From assembly GCF_029892425.1 (NCBI RefSeq), contig NZ_JARXWB010000020.1, forward strand, positions 62,001 to 126,000: DNA of 64,000 nt. Reading direction: 5' to 3'. The number at the start of each line of letters is the position of its first letter. Positions within the stretch are counted from its first letter, which is position 1. The notes beneath the pieces were generated by a model. That model saw nothing but the letters and a program-made list of their open reading frames with translations. It had not been told where the DNA came from and ran no database searches. The position numbers and the translations under genes were made by a program. Positions 1 to 8,110 of this stretch are shown piece after piece. Origin of the DNA: Bradyrhizobium sp. BR13661. GTDB taxonomy: Bacteria > Pseudomonadota > Alphaproteobacteria > Rhizobiales > Xanthobacteraceae.

Positions 1-114
1 GAGGAAGTGGCGGAAACGATCGCCGTCGCGATCGAAATGGGAGGCGGGCCGTCGACCGTGTATGGCGGAAAAGCGCTCGCCGCCTTCGACGAACTGAAAG
101 GTAAGGCGAAATAA
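1..114 (+). CDS. Carboxymuconolactone decarboxylase-like protein, C-terminal end (partial)
   Basis: Frame 1 is open from the window edge to a TAA at 112-114 and gives 37 residues, EVAETIAVAIEMGGGPSTVY followed by a short charged tail. This resembles the last helix of AhpD/carboxymuconolactone-decarboxylase family proteins, where a V-A-x-A-x-x-M-G-G-G-P-x-x-x-Y pattern is common. The catalytic CxxC part would lie outside the window, so activity cannot be judged. A short inverted repeat follows at 137-156. Confidence 0.6.
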   Translation, partial: EEVAETIAVAIEMGGGPSTVYGGKALAAFDELKGKAK

Positions 115-136
115 GAGAGATCTGGTTTTCGGCGGG

Positions 137-156
137 CTTGCCTCCTGCAAGGCAAG
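137..156 (+). terminator. Inverted repeat after the first gene
   Basis: CTTGCCT (137-143) pairs with AGGCAAG (150-156) around a 6-nt loop, 23 bases after the stop of the partial gene. There is no T-run, so intrinsic termination is only possible. The rest of 115-382 shows no convincing gene. Confidence 0.3.
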
Positions 157-382
157 TTCGCTGCGAACTGGAGACTTAGTCCGGTAAATGGTCGCCCCGC
201 CACAGTGGAACGACAGTTTTGAATGCCCAATATTTCTTGCCGACGAGCGTGATCTGACAGTCGAAGCAGGGGCGATATTCACCACCTGCGGCACGATGCA
301 CCTGGGTATCGATTGAAGGTTTAGAGCCGAGCTGAATGTGGGTTCTCCTAACGACCACGATGGCTCAGGGAAAGCGGAACAC

Positions 383-3300
383 ATGAATCGCCGTATCCAG
401 TCGCTCCTCGTTGCAAACCGCTCAGAAATCGCAATACGCATTTTTCGGGCTGCGACCGAATTGGGCATCCGGACAGTCGCTGTCTATGCGGAAGAGGACA
501 AGCTGTCCTTGCATCGTTTCAAGGCAGATGAAGCCTATGAGATAGGGCGGGGAAAGGGACCGATCGAGGCATACCTGCATATCGACGAGGTCCTACGCGT
601 TGCCCGTGCTGCCAAGGTGGACGCGGTCCATCCTGGTTACGGCTTCCTGTCGGAAAATCCAGAATTCGCTGCCGGCTGCGCCGAGATCGGGCTTAGCTTC
701 ATCGGGCCGAAGCCCGAAACGTTACGACTGCTTGGAAACAAGGTTGATGCTCGCGATCTTGCGGTGTCCGTCGCCGTTCCTGTCATGCCGGCGACAGCAG
801 CGTTGCCAGACGATCATGATGAGATATTAAGGTTAGCGGACGGCATTGGATATCCGCTCATGCTCAAAGCTTCGTGGGGCGGCGGTGGACGCGGCATGCG
901 CGCTGTCGACGAGCCGAACAAGCTCGCTGAGATGGTACGGTCGGCTAAGCGGGAGTCGATGGCAGCGTTTGGTCGTGACGAGGTCTATCTTGAAAAATTG
1001 GTCCGCCGGGCAAGGCACGTTGAGGTGCAGGTGCTCGGTGATGGCTGGGGCAACTGCGTCCATCTCTTCGAGCGTGATTGCACAATCCAGCGAAGGAACC
1101 AGAAGGTTATCGAGCGCGCTCCAGCGCCTTATCTCGAGGAATCGACGCGCAGAGCCCTCTGTGAGGCGGCCTTGCGCATCGTGCGCGCGACATCGTACCA
1201 GGGTGCAGGGACGGTCGAATTCCTGATCGACGCCGATACGGGGCGGTTCTACTTCATCGAAGTCAATCCTCGCATACAGGTCGAGCATACCATCACAGAG
1301 CAGGTCACGGGCATCGACCTGGTCAAGGCTCAAATACGCATCGCCGAGGGCGGGCGGATTGGAGTGCTGGATGAGACGGGCGTGCCCAATCAGAACGAGA
1401 TTGCGTTGCGAGGACATGCCATTCAATGCCGCGTAACAACGGAGAATCCAGAAAACAACTTCATTGCCGATTATGGGCGGATATCCGCCTACCGGGGGGC
1501 GTTCGGACCCGGAATTCGAATCGACAACGGGACGGCGTATTCCGGAGCGGTCGTGACGCGATACTACGATCCACTGCTCGAGAAGATTATATCCTGGGCA
1601 CCATCTCCGGCCGAGGCGATTGCTCGCATGCTCCGCGCGGTTCGCGAGTATCGCGTCCGCGGGGTTGCGACAAATCTGCCCTTTCTCGAAGCAGTCCTCG
1701 GTCACCCTACCTTTCTGTCGAACGAGTATACGACCCGCTTCATTGACGAGACGCCGGCATTGTTTGGCGTGAATCGCCGCCGTGATCGCGCGACGAAGCT
1801 TCTGACCTACATTGCGGACGTCACTATTAATGGTCACCCCGAGGTGAGAGGACGTCCGAGACCGAACGGTTGTACGTACATTGCCGAACGGTCTTCCTTG
1901 CCGTCGAAGCCCGTGAAAACAGGAACGCGCGATCTACTCGCGAGCCTTGGACCTGTCCGATTTGCGAAGTGGGTTCGCAGCGAGAAGCGCGTGCTGATAA
2001 CAGATACGTCGATGCGCGATGCGCACCAATCGTTGCTCGCCACACGCATTCGGACCAACGACATCGTGAGCGTAGCATCCGGTTACGCTACTGGCCTGCC
2101 GGAGCTATTCTCGCTTGAGTGCTGGGGTGGCGCGACTTTCGACGTCGCCATGCGCTTTCTGCATGAAGACCCCTGGGAGCGCCTTCATTTGGTGCGCGAA
2201 CGAGCTCCGAACATTCTCACGCAAATGCTTGTACGCGGCGCAAACGCGGTCGGCTACACCAACTATCCCGATAACGTAGTTACTATGTTTATCCGGGAGG
2301 CCGCGCGAGCCGGAATGGATCTCTTTCGCGTGTTCGACTGCTTCAATTGGGTCGAGAACATGCGGGTCTCAATCGATGCGATCGCCGGCGAAGGAAAGTT
2401 GGCGCAGGGAGCAATTTGCTACACAGGAGACATACTCGATCGGCGTCGTACGAAATTTCAGCTCAACTATTACGTAGACCTTGCGCGGCAGCTCGAGCAG
2501 GCTGGCTGTCATATGATCGCTATCAAGGACATGGCGGGCCTACTGAAACCGGAGGCGGCACGCGTCTTGGTGAAGGCCCTCCGCGAGTCAACAGATCTGC
2601 CACTGCACCTGCACACTCATGATACGTCTGGCATCGCAGCTGCAACAGTGCTGGCGGCGGTAGAGGCAGGAGTCGACGCTGTTGATGCGGCGATGGACTC
2701 TCTGTCAGGAACGACCTCGCAGCCTTGCCTCGGCTCGATCGTCGAGATGCTGCGTCACACTGACCGAGATAGCGGGCTCGATCCGGGAATTATTCGGGGG
2801 CTCTCGGACGATTGGGCCGCCATTAGGTCTCAGTATGCCGCCTTCGAGAGCGATCTCAAGACAGGGACATCCGAAATATATCTGCATGAAATGCCCGGCG
2901 GTCAGTTCACGAATCTAAGAGAGCAAGCGCGCTCGCTTGGCCTGGAGAACCGATGGCACGAAGTCGCCGAGGCATATCGCGCGGCTAACGACCTGCTCGG
3001 CGATATCGTAAAGGTCACTCCGTCCTCGAAGGTCGTAGGTGACCTCGCGCTCATGCTGGTCGCGCAAAACATAACCCCAAATGATGTGCTCAATCCTCAA
3101 AGGGACATCGCCTTTCCGATGTCTGTCGTTGATATGCTACGAGGAGAGCTCGGCCAGGTACCAGGCGGCTGGCCGAAGGCCTTGCAACGGAAGGTTTTGA
3201 AAGAAGATCAGCCAATTACGGTGCGGCCGGGAGCTCTTCTGGGAAACGTGGATGTTGAGGAACGCCGACGAGCCGCCAGCGAAGGCTGCAGCAGAGAGTT

Positions 3301-3841
3301 GAACGACCAGGAACTTGCCTCTTGGCTGATGTATCCGAAGGTTTTCGAGGATTATTGCGCAACGCAGGTCAAATACGGTCCGGTAGCAAGCCTGCCGACA
3401 ATGGTCTTCCTCTACGGAATGCGCGCCGGCGAAGAGATCGCCGTCGATTTGGATCCGGGAAAGAGGTTGTTTATTCGCCTTCAGGCGTTGGGTGACACGG
3501 AAGAAGACGGGCAGGTCAAGGCGTTCTTCGAGCTCAATGGTCAGCCCCGCGTCGTTCGTGTCCCAGATCGCAAGGCAAAGGCATTGGTCCCTGCTCGACG
3601 GAAAGGGGACGGAGGCAATCCAAACCATGTTGTCGCCCCCATGCCGGGTTCGATCGCCAGCGTGTTGGTCAAGCCGGATGATGCCGTGCGCGCGGGTGAT
3701 CTGCTCGTGGTTCTTGAGGCGATGAAGATGGAGACGGCGGTGTATGCACCTCATGATGGCCTGATCGTAGAGGTGACATGCAAGCCTGGCGACGTCGCTG
3801 ACGCCAAAGACCTCTTGATTGTGCTGTCGAAGCGACAGTGA
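383..3841 (+). CDS. pyc: Pyruvate carboxylase
   Basis: Cytosolic biotin enzyme that carboxylates pyruvate to oxaloacetate using ATP and bicarbonate. The 1152-residue product has the full single-chain order: biotin carboxylase domain (about 1-450, with a glycine-rich ATP loop and an EVNPRIQVEHT motif), carboxyltransferase domain (from about 535, DTSMRDAHQ, the lysine of AIKDMAG at about 715, and HLHTHD metal ligands), and a C-terminal biotinyl domain with LEAMKMET, biotin lysine about 1115. An upstream in-frame GTG at 338 would add 15 residues; the ATG at 383 starts at the conserved N-terminus (MNRRIQSLLVANRSEIAIR) and is preferred. The next gene starts 26 bases after the stop. With alanine dehydrogenase downstream it could feed alanine-derived pyruvate into the TCA cycle. 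Confidence 0.95.
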   Translation: MNRRIQSLLVANRSEIAIRIFRAATELGIRTVAVYAEEDKLSLHRFKADEAYEIGRGKGPIEAYLHIDEVLRVARAAKVDAVHPGYGFLSENPEFAAGCAEIGLSFIGPKPETLRLLGNKVDARDLAVSVAVPVMPATAALPDDHDEILRLADGIGYPLMLKASWGGGGRGMRAVDEPNKLAEMVRSAKRESMAAFGRDEVYLEKLVRRARHVEVQVLGDGWGNCVHLFERDCTIQRRNQKVIERAPAPYLEESTRRALCEAALRIVRATSYQGAGTVEFLIDADTGRFYFIEVNPRIQVEHTITEQVTGIDLVKAQIRIAEGGRIGVLDETGVPNQNEIALRGHAIQCRVTTENPENNFIADYGRISAYRGAFGPGIRIDNGTAYSGAVVTRYYDPLLEKIISWAPSPAEAIARMLRAVREYRVRGVATNLPFLEAVLGHPTFLSNEYTTRFIDETPALFGVNRRRDRATKLLTYIADVTINGHPEVRGRPRPNGCTYIAERSSLPSKPVKTGTRDLLASLGPVRFAKWVRSEKRVLITDTSMRDAHQSLLATRIRTNDIVSVASGYATGLPELFSLECWGGATFDVAMRFLHEDPWERLHLVRERAPNILTQMLVRGANAVGYTNYPDNVVTMFIREAARAGMDLFRVFDCFNWVENMRVSIDAIAGEGKLAQGAICYTGDILDRRRTKFQLNYYVDLARQLEQAGCHMIAIKDMAGLLKPEAARVLVKALRESTDLPLHLHTHDTSGIAAATVLAAVEAGVDAVDAAMDSLSGTTSQPCLGSIVEMLRHTDRDSGLDPGIIRGLSDDWAAIRSQYAAFESDLKTGTSEIYLHEMPGGQFTNLREQARSLGLENRWHEVAEAYRAANDLLGDIVKVTPSSKVVGDLALMLVAQNITPNDVLNPQRDIAFPMSVVDMLRGELGQVPGGWPKALQRKVLKEDQPITVRPGALLGNVDVEERRRAASEGCSRELNDQELASWLMYPKVFEDYCATQVKYGPVASLPTMVFLYGMRAGEEIAVDLDPGKRLFIRLQALGDTEEDGQVKAFFELNGQPRVVRVPDRKAKALVPARRKGDGGNPNHVVAPMPGSIASVLVKPDDAVRAGDLLVVLEAMKMETAVYAPHDGLIVEVTCKPGDVADAKDLLIVLSKRQ

Positions 3842-3867
3842 ACTGGCATCTCATCGAAGGTACGACC

Positions 3868-4371
3868 ATGGATCGAACGATCACACCAAGCCTGCTGACC
3901 CGCGAAGCGTTCGCCGAGTTCGGTGACGTCATCGACAAATGTGGCGACATCCATTTTCCTATTAATAACGGCATGACGGAGCGTTACCACGGACTGGCGG
4001 TAACCGAGGCAAGCGGACCAGATGCGCGGGTTGTGATCAGCATTGCCGAGGGCATGCCCTACCGCTTTCCGCTCAGACTTACGATGGTCGAACGTCATCC
4101 GTTCGGAAGCCAAGCGTTCATTCCCCTGGGGATACGCCCATTCCTCGTCGTCGTATGTCGCGATGACGGTTTCTGTCCCGGCGAACCACTGGCCTTCATT
4201 ACACAGCCAGGACAGGGCGTGAACTATCGGCAGAGTGTTTGGCACGGTGTCCTGACCCCGATCGGTCGCATGCAGGATTTCTTGATTGTTGATCGCGACG
4301 GCGCGGGCACGAACCTGGAAGTATTCGAGTTTCCAGAGCCCTACGACATCCGCTTGCCGCCGGGGCTATAA
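3868..4371 (+). CDS. allA: Ureidoglycolate lyase
   Basis: Predicted to split ureidoglycolate into glyoxylate and urea, the last step of allantoin breakdown. The 167-residue protein matches AllA in length and in features such as PYRFPLRLTMVERHPFGSQAFIPL, Q-x-GQGVNYRQSVWHGVL and the final EVFEFPEPYDI. The ATG at 3868 follows a GAAGG ribosome site; a GTG at 3838 overlapping pyc is less likely. No allantoinase or allantoicase is adjacent, but a cyclic-amidase lies at 59873 and a complete glyoxylate-using cassette begins at 32524. Glyoxylate released here could feed that cassette (inference). Confidence 0.85.
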   Translation: MDRTITPSLLTREAFAEFGDVIDKCGDIHFPINNGMTERYHGLAVTEASGPDARVVISIAEGMPYRFPLRLTMVERHPFGSQAFIPLGIRPFLVVVCRDDGFCPGEPLAFITQPGQGVNYRQSVWHGVLTPIGRMQDFLIVDRDGAGTNLEVFEFPEPYDIRLPPGL

Positions 4372-4721
4372 CCGACAATCGCTTCGGCGCGGAGAGCTGT
4401 ACTAATGGTTTGAGGGTTTACACGTGGAGAATGTCGAAGGCGATTTGAAGTTGCCAGCGTTTCTGGCAAAAATTGAGTAGTCGTCGAAAGGACGTCCGAG
4501 TTGGATGTCAACGTTAGCGCAAAGGACTTCCGAGCCCTGTTGGTAGGGCGACAGCTTTCGCGAAACCGCGGTTTTGGCCTGGTACGATCTGCGTTTGCTC
4601 GTGACGAGCGCGCCAACTGCGCTATTGAAAAATACGATACAGGTGTTCGCTTAATCGAATTTGACGCCAGCGAAAGCTCCGATAAAAATTGTCGGGCGAT
4701 CAAAATCCCGAGGAGAAACAC
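4372..4721 (+). promoter_or_regulatory. Leader region of pxpA copy 1 with an inverted repeat
   Basis: No convincing gene is seen in these 350 bases. TTGCCAG (4451-4457) and CTGGCAA (4463-4469) form a 7-bp dyad with a 5-base centre, giving a T-N11-A shape typical of LysR-type operators. The last 60 bases or so resemble the leader of pxpA copy 2 (from about 27645): both share AATTTGACG, CGATAAAAATT and a GAGGAGAAA ribosome site. Confidence 0.4.
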
Positions 4722-5450
4722 ATGACGCGCGGTGCGACTATCAATTGCGATATCGGCGAAGGATTCGCGCTTTATCGATGCGGCGACGACGCCGGCATCA
4801 TGCCCCATATCCATCTCGCCAACGTCGCTTGCGGCTTCCACGCTTCGGATCCGGTTATTATGCGCGATACGGTCAAGCTCGCTGCCGACAACAACGTACC
4901 CATTGGTGCCCATCCCTCGTTCCCTGACAAGCAGGGCTTCGGTCGGCGCGACATGATCATGGAGCGCGAGGAGCTCGCGGCATGTGTCCGATACCAGGTT
5001 GGCGCTCTGAAGGGCTTCCTTGACGCTGCAGGCCTGAAGCTCAATCACATCAAGCCACACGGTGCTCTGTTCGGTGCCGCCACCCACCGCGAAGTGGTGG
5101 CGAACGCGCTAGCCGATGTCGCATTGCAATACGGCGTTCCCGTCATTGGTATCGCCGGCACGGTGGCTGACAAAGTCTACAAGGCGCGGGGCGTCACGAT
5201 CATTCCGGAATACTACGCTGACAATGACTACGACTCTTCCGGTGCTCTCATCGTTTGTCGTACGCACCCGAAGCGCGATCCAGACGAGGTGTCGCGCAAG
5301 GTTGTTCGAATGTTCAAGGAGGGCAAGGCGCCAACCATCGACGGTAAGGAGTTCGATGTGAAGGCGACGACCGTCTGCGTGCATTCCGATACGCCGAACG
5401 TGGTCGACATCGCGCGAGCCCTCAAGGAAGCGATGAAGCCCTGGGCGTGA
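4722..5450 (+). CDS. pxpA: 5-oxoprolinase subunit A (LamB/YcsF family), copy 1
   Basis: PxpA acts with PxpB and PxpC in ATP-dependent opening of 5-oxoproline (pyroglutamate) to glutamate. The 242-residue product carries the family start NCDIGEGFALYRCGDD, HLANVACGFHASDP, GAHPSFPDKQGFGRR, and HIKPHGALF. The start at 4722 follows GAGGAGAAACAC. A second copy at 27717-28445 differs at only four residues (I/V, K/E, V/I, D/E) although the DNA differs at many third positions. The partner genes pxpB and pxpC lie 5 kb away on the other strand in a biotin-enzyme operon. Alanine dehydrogenase follows after a hairpin. Confidence 0.9.
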   Translation: MTRGATINCDIGEGFALYRCGDDAGIMPHIHLANVACGFHASDPVIMRDTVKLAADNNVPIGAHPSFPDKQGFGRRDMIMEREELAACVRYQVGALKGFLDAAGLKLNHIKPHGALFGAATHREVVANALADVALQYGVPVIGIAGTVADKVYKARGVTIIPEYYADNDYDSSGALIVCRTHPKRDPDEVSRKVVRMFKEGKAPTIDGKEFDVKATTVCVHSDTPNVVDIARALKEAMKPWA

Positions 5451-5500
5451 AGTTGCCTGATCTGGTGCGCGTGAAATAGAGCTAATGCGTTCAGATAATG

Positions 5501-5536
5501 CGCCGCTGTCGGGCTCTCTTCAATGACGACAGCGGC
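5501..5536 (+). terminator. Hairpin after pxpA copy 1
   Basis: CGCCGCTGTCG (5501-5511) and CGACAGCGGCG (5526-5536) form a perfect 11-bp stem with a 14-nt loop. There is no T-run, so it may stabilise the transcript or end it inefficiently. A similar GCCGCTGT/ACAGCGGC hairpin lies at the same place after pxpA copy 2 (28508-28540). Confidence 0.5.
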
Positions 5537-5675
5537 GTGTTGATCGGATCGTCATCGGGGTGTGTGGAATCCTGGTGCGGGCGCGGGCAAAAACACTCGG
5601 CTTCCGCTTCGGCAGGTTTACGAGAATGAAGGCCTCACTGCTGAAGATAAAGTTCAATGGAAAAGGGATTTGCAA

Positions 5676-6788
5676 ATGAAGGTTGGCGTTCCCAAGGAGA
5701 TAAAAACGCACGAATACCGTGTGGGCCTTACGCCTGGCGCTGTGAGGGAATACGTCGCGGCCGGTCACAGCGTAATGGTCGAGAGAGGCGCCGGTGCGGC
5801 GATTGGTGCTACTGACGATAGTTATCGTAAGGCTGGCGCGACGATTGCGGAGTCTGCTCGAGAGGTATTCTCGACCGCTGAGATGGTCGTGAAAGTCAAG
5901 GAGCCTCAGCCGTCCGAATGGGTTCAGCTGCGAGAAGACCAGATCCTCTTCACGTACCTTCATCTTGCCCCTGACCCTGAGCAGGCGAATGGCCTCATAA
6001 AATCCGGATGCACGGCCGTCGCTTACGAGACTGTTACTGACGCTCATGGTGGTCTCCCACTGCTCGCGCCAATGAGCGAGGTGGCAGGCCGCCTCGCGAT
6101 AGAGGCAGCTGGCGCCGCACTGAAGCGATACTCAGGTGGACGCGGATTATTGATCGGCGGGGTGCCGGGCGTTCAACCCGCTCGTATCGTGGTCATTGGA
6201 GGCGGTGTCGTCGGTACCCATGCGGCACGCATGGCCGCAGGGTTGGGCGCCGAAGTGACGGTTCTAGACCGATCGATTCCTAGGCTGCGCGAGCTGGACG
6301 AGATGTTCAAGGGGCGCGTTCGGACGAGGTTCTCCTCGATCGAAGCTATCGAAGAAGAAGTATTTGCTGCAGACGTTGTTGTTGGCGCGGTGCTCGTACC
6401 AGGCGCGAGCGCGCCGAAGCTTGTAAGTCGCAATATGTTGAGTTCAATGCGTAAGGGTGCGGTCTTGGTGGATGTCGCTATCGATCAGGGTGGCTGCTTC
6501 GAGACGTCACACGCGACAACGCACGCTGACCCGACATATGAAATCGACGGCGTCATTCACTATTGCGTCGCGAATATGCCAGGTTCAGTCCCGCTCACAT
6601 CGAGCCAGGCGTTGAATAACGCGACGCTGCCCTTCGGACTGGCTCTTGCCAATAAGGGGGTTTCGGCCGTATTCGAAAACCAGCATCTGCGCGCCGGCCT
6701 CAACGTCTATAGGGGCCGACTGACCTACAGAGCAGTTGCTGAGAGCCTTAACTTGCCGTTCTCGCCGATCGAGCAGGATGCCGCGTGA
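5676..6788 (+). CDS. ald: Alanine dehydrogenase
   Basis: Catalyses reversible NAD-dependent oxidation of L-alanine to pyruvate and ammonia. The 370-residue protein has the usual length and start (MKVGVPKEIKTHEYRVGLTP), the KVKEPQPSEW segment, a catalytic-region HLAPDPEQ, and the nucleotide fold IVVIGGGVVGTHAARMAAGL followed by VTVLD. The ATG at 5676 matches the family N-terminus; a longer reading from 5562 adds 38 unrelated residues. Its position behind pyc, allA and pxpA suggests amino-acid carbon is being turned into pyruvate and then oxaloacetate (inference). Confidence 0.93.
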   Translation: MKVGVPKEIKTHEYRVGLTPGAVREYVAAGHSVMVERGAGAAIGATDDSYRKAGATIAESAREVFSTAEMVVKVKEPQPSEWVQLREDQILFTYLHLAPDPEQANGLIKSGCTAVAYETVTDAHGGLPLLAPMSEVAGRLAIEAAGAALKRYSGGRGLLIGGVPGVQPARIVVIGGGVVGTHAARMAAGLGAEVTVLDRSIPRLRELDEMFKGRVRTRFSSIEAIEEEVFAADVVVGAVLVPGASAPKLVSRNMLSSMRKGAVLVDVAIDQGGCFETSHATTHADPTYEIDGVIHYCVANMPGSVPLTSSQALNNATLPFGLALANKGVSAVFENQHLRAGLNVYRGRLTYRAVAESLNLPFSPIEQDAA

Positions 6789-6985
6789 TGCCACCGTTGC
6801 TTGATGGAGAGCAGCCGGACTCGATCCGTAAGGGTCAGCATTTGACCGTGATTGAGGGAGGGCGCCGTCAGGAGCAGGTGCCGGCCGCAGGGCTTTCTGA
6901 TTTATGGTGGGAGCTCTGGTGCAGCAGTACGACGGTGATGATGCGTGCGGCCATACGAGCTAACTCGGAATGGATACGGGATTAG
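6785..6985 (+). CDS. Small ORF overlapping the ald stop, unrecognised
   Basis: A 66-residue reading frame begins with an ATG overlapping the last codons of ald. I do not recognise the product (MMPPLLDGEQPDSIRKGQHL...). It has no membrane segment, motif or clear ribosome site of its own. It could be translated by coupling to ald or be chance. It ends 12 bases before the structured RNA region. Confidence 0.2.
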   Translation: MMPPLLDGEQPDSIRKGQHLTVIEGGRRQEQVPAAGLSDLWWELWCSSTTVMMRAAIRANSEWIRD

Positions 6986-6997
6986 AAAGCTGCGTGC

Positions 6998-7197
6998 AGA
7001 GCCGGAGTTGAGAACTGGTTGAAGAACTGTTCTTCCGTGGGGCTAACCAGGTTCACAGAGCTTCCTGGTGTCCTCAACTGCCGGCTCTCCAGATTAGCCA
7101 GATTGGGCCTCCTCCCGGGCCCATGGCACCCTTCCGGAAATCATGGGCCGGAGGGAGCCGCACTTCGCCCAGCAGGCTATGCTGGGCGTCTTTTTTT
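6998..7197 (+). ncRNA. Probable structured non-coding RNA, about 200 nt
   Basis: About 200 bases between ald and the carbonic anhydrase fold into nested perfect stems. AGAGCCGG plus AGTTGAG (6998-7012) pairs with CTCAACT (7073-7079) plus CCGGCTCT (7081-7088), a 15-bp closing stem with one bulged G. Inside it, GAAGAA/TTCTTC and CTGGTT/AACCAG form a second arm. Downstream, GGGCC-TCCTCCC-GGGCCC exposes a CCTCC loop that could pair with ribosome binding sites, and GGCCCATG/CATGGGCC forms an alternative stem. It ends in a strong intrinsic terminator at 7166-7197. Trans-acting sRNAs with CCUCC loops are known in alphaproteobacteria (for example the cuckoo/CcsR type); membership of any named family is not shown. 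A cis role is less likely because more than 200 bases separate the terminator from the next gene. Confidence 0.55.
7166..7197 (+). terminator. Intrinsic terminator
   Basis: CGCCCAGC (7166-7173), loop AGGCTAT, GCTGGGCG (7181-7188), then TCTTTTTTT. This is the clearest rho-independent terminator in the window and closes the structured RNA region. Confidence 0.9.
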
Positions 7198-7408
7198 GGT
7201 CTCCGCGATTTGACACATCGCCGGAAGTTGAAGAAGGCCGACGTCTCGATTTGGGATAAGTCAGTGTTCAGCCTACGAAATCTTGTGCGTTCAAGAGCCT
7301 TTCCTATGGACGCACTAAACCGCCGAAACAGACTTGCATCATACATTAGAGCCTTAAGCGGCGTATCAACGACGGCCATCGATCGAGTGCTATGTGGTGG
7401 GGCGAGTC

Positions 7409-8053
7409 ATGCTGACATTTCCGAAGCAATTGATTGAGGGACACCGTGCCTTCGCAACCCATCGGCTTCCTGGTGAGCAAAACCGATACCGGGAACTCTC
7501 CCTAAGGGGGCAGTCGCCGGAAATCATGGTGATCGGTTGCTGCGATTCGCGTGTGTCGCCTGAGGTAATCTTCGACGTTGGTCCGGGCGAAATTTTTGTT
7601 GTTCGCAACATAGCAAACTTGGTGCCGGTACATCAGCCGGATGCGTACGCTCACGGCGTTTCGGCCGCGTTGGAATACGCAGTAACGGTGCTACAAATCA
7701 AGCACATCGTAGTTCTCGGCCACGCGCAGTGCGGAGGAATCCGAGCGTTCGTCGACAAGACAGAGCCGCTCACTCCCGGCGATTTTATAGGCCGCTGGAT
7801 GCAAACGCTTACCAAGCCAGGCGAGACCATCGAACAGAACGAACTTGAATCCGTGCAGCAGTTCACGTCGCGCGTCGAGAAGGCAGCGGTGCTTCGGAGT
7901 CTCGACAACCTCATGACATTTCCATTCGTTCGTCAAAGAGTAGAAGACGCGCACGTACATCTGCACGGCGCTTACTTTGGGGTAGCGGAAGGAGCGCTCT
8001 TCGTCTTGGATAAGGAGACAAGGGAGTTCCGCAGCGTCAGCGAAGCGGTCTAG
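7409..8053 (+). CDS. Beta-class carbonic anhydrase
   Basis: Zinc enzyme interconverting CO2 and bicarbonate. The 214-residue protein carries the beta-class zinc ligands and dyad: CCDSRV (Cys44, Asp46, Arg48) and HAQCGG at about 104-109. VRNIANLVP and the final HGAYFGVAEGALFVLD also match the family. The ATG at 7409 is chosen over a GTG at 7394. Bicarbonate supply would suit the two biotin carboxylases in the window (pyc, and the accC-like gene at 12335); this link is inferred from context only. Confidence 0.93.
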   Translation: MLTFPKQLIEGHRAFATHRLPGEQNRYRELSLRGQSPEIMVIGCCDSRVSPEVIFDVGPGEIFVVRNIANLVPVHQPDAYAHGVSAALEYAVTVLQIKHIVVLGHAQCGGIRAFVDKTEPLTPGDFIGRWMQTLTKPGETIEQNELESVQQFTSRVEKAAVLRSLDNLMTFPFVRQRVEDAHVHLHGAYFGVAEGALFVLDKETREFRSVSEAV

Positions 8054-8110
8054 TTTGCGGTTCTTTTGCTAGGAGCGTGCGGCCACGGTATACCTCCAAT
8101 CGGGTAGTTC

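Noticed and set aside
176..358. 60-residue frame on the minus strand before pyc
   Set aside because: No recognised family, lies in a short gap antisense to the pyc leader, and its ribosome site is unconvincing.
833..1837. 334-residue minus-strand frame
   Set aside because: Lies entirely antisense to the biotin carboxylase domain of pyc; long antisense frames are expected in GC-rich genes and it matches no family.
5520..6047. 175-residue minus-strand frame over the ald start
   Set aside because: Antisense to ald and its leader, no motif; treated as a shadow.
6998..7197. Assignment of the folded region to 6S RNA, SRP RNA, tmRNA or a known riboswitch
   Set aside because: None of the conserved sequences I could check (SRP GGAAG tetraloop context, tmRNA ends, known riboswitch cores) is visible and the neighbour genes do not fit.
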